DNA of 64,000 nucleotides from Pirellulales bacterium (GTDB lineage Bacteria; Planctomycetota; Planctomycetia; Pirellulales; Lacipirellulaceae), in the NCBI GenBank assembly GCA_022448265.1, contig JAKVCC010000010.1:62001-126000 (forward strand), in the 5' to 3' direction. The notes under the pieces are model-generated. The model made no database searches. It worked only from the letters and a program-made list of their open reading frames with translations, and was not told the origin of the DNA. Positions 63,921 through 64,000 of this stretch are shown here, piece by piece. The position numbers and the translations under genes were made by a program. The stretch's first letter is position 1. The number at the start of each line of letters is the position of its first letter.

Positions 63921-64000
63921 GCACAGCCGGGCTGCCCAAACGGAAAACCCGCCTGTTAACGGGGTCGACAGCCCGTCGATTGACGAGCATTTAATCCAGA

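Overview
The window looks like a chromosomal segment of a planctomycete, probably of the Pirellulales type. This is inferred from gene content, not from a marker phylogeny. The evidence is two DUF1501 / DUF1549-DUF1553 (planctomycete cytochrome) pairs, many secreted or membrane proteins of planctomycete type, a flotillin-NfeD operon, and an expanded Bat/MoxR aerotolerance-type operon. Coding density is moderate. Several gene-free gaps of 300-1000 bp contain hairpins, small repeats and decayed gene fragments. No phage, plasmid, CRISPR array or insertion sequence was seen.

Layout. 1-9.8 kb: the tail of a TPR protein; a coupled DUF1549/1553-DUF1501 pair; a DHDPS-like aldolase; a thioredoxin-TPR lipoprotein; a PIN-TRAM membrane protein. 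10-17 kb: housekeeping genes, with a dGTPase overlapping a HIT hydrolase on the minus strand, then scpA, a SMUG1-type uracil-DNA glycosylase, an RNase Z-like hydrolase and metG. 17-24.4 kb: a secreted thioredoxin-trypsin fusion, hisI, a degenerate glycosyltransferase, an XRE regulator, an inositol-monophosphatase-family enzyme, an orphan terminator that may end a small RNA, an uncharacterised protein and a ClpP-like peptidase. 24.7-29.6 kb: a UbiD decarboxylase, a clearly decayed MBL-fold hydrolase, a LOG-family protein and a TlpA-like thioredoxin. 29.9-36.1 kb: the NfeD1a-NfeD1b-FloA operon with an extra membrane protein, then a coiled-coil membrane protein overlapping a 77-residue membrane protein. 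36.2-38.9 kb: ferritin, a PPOX-family protein and a 1-kb gene-free region holding a perfect 13-bp-stem hairpin.

38.9-48.0 kb is the Bat operon: MoxR ATPase, DUF58, a DUF4381-like protein, BatA, a BatB-BatC fusion carrying ten tandem EQNQN repeats, and a BatD-BatE-SH3 fusion. 48.2-56 kb holds a large secreted protein of unknown function, a DUF2490 protein, tRNA-Leu(GAG) with its terminator, and a symporter coupled to a TPR protein. 56-64 kb holds ychF, a second DUF1501/PSD1 pair, rplM-rpsI, a small membrane protein, an alanine dehydrogenase remnant and an MtnA-type isomerase.

The two operons most relevant to membrane and envelope function are NfeD/FloA (membrane microdomains, with a ClpP-fold protease partner) and Bat (MoxR chaperone with VWA proteins). 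The least explained items are the thioredoxin-trypsin fusion, the 810-residue secreted protein, the coiled-coil/77-aa pair, the orphan terminator at 22.7 kb and the repeats beside the tRNA. Gene decay is visible at 26.7-27.1 kb and 62.5-62.7 kb. All family assignments are from reading motifs, without database searches.
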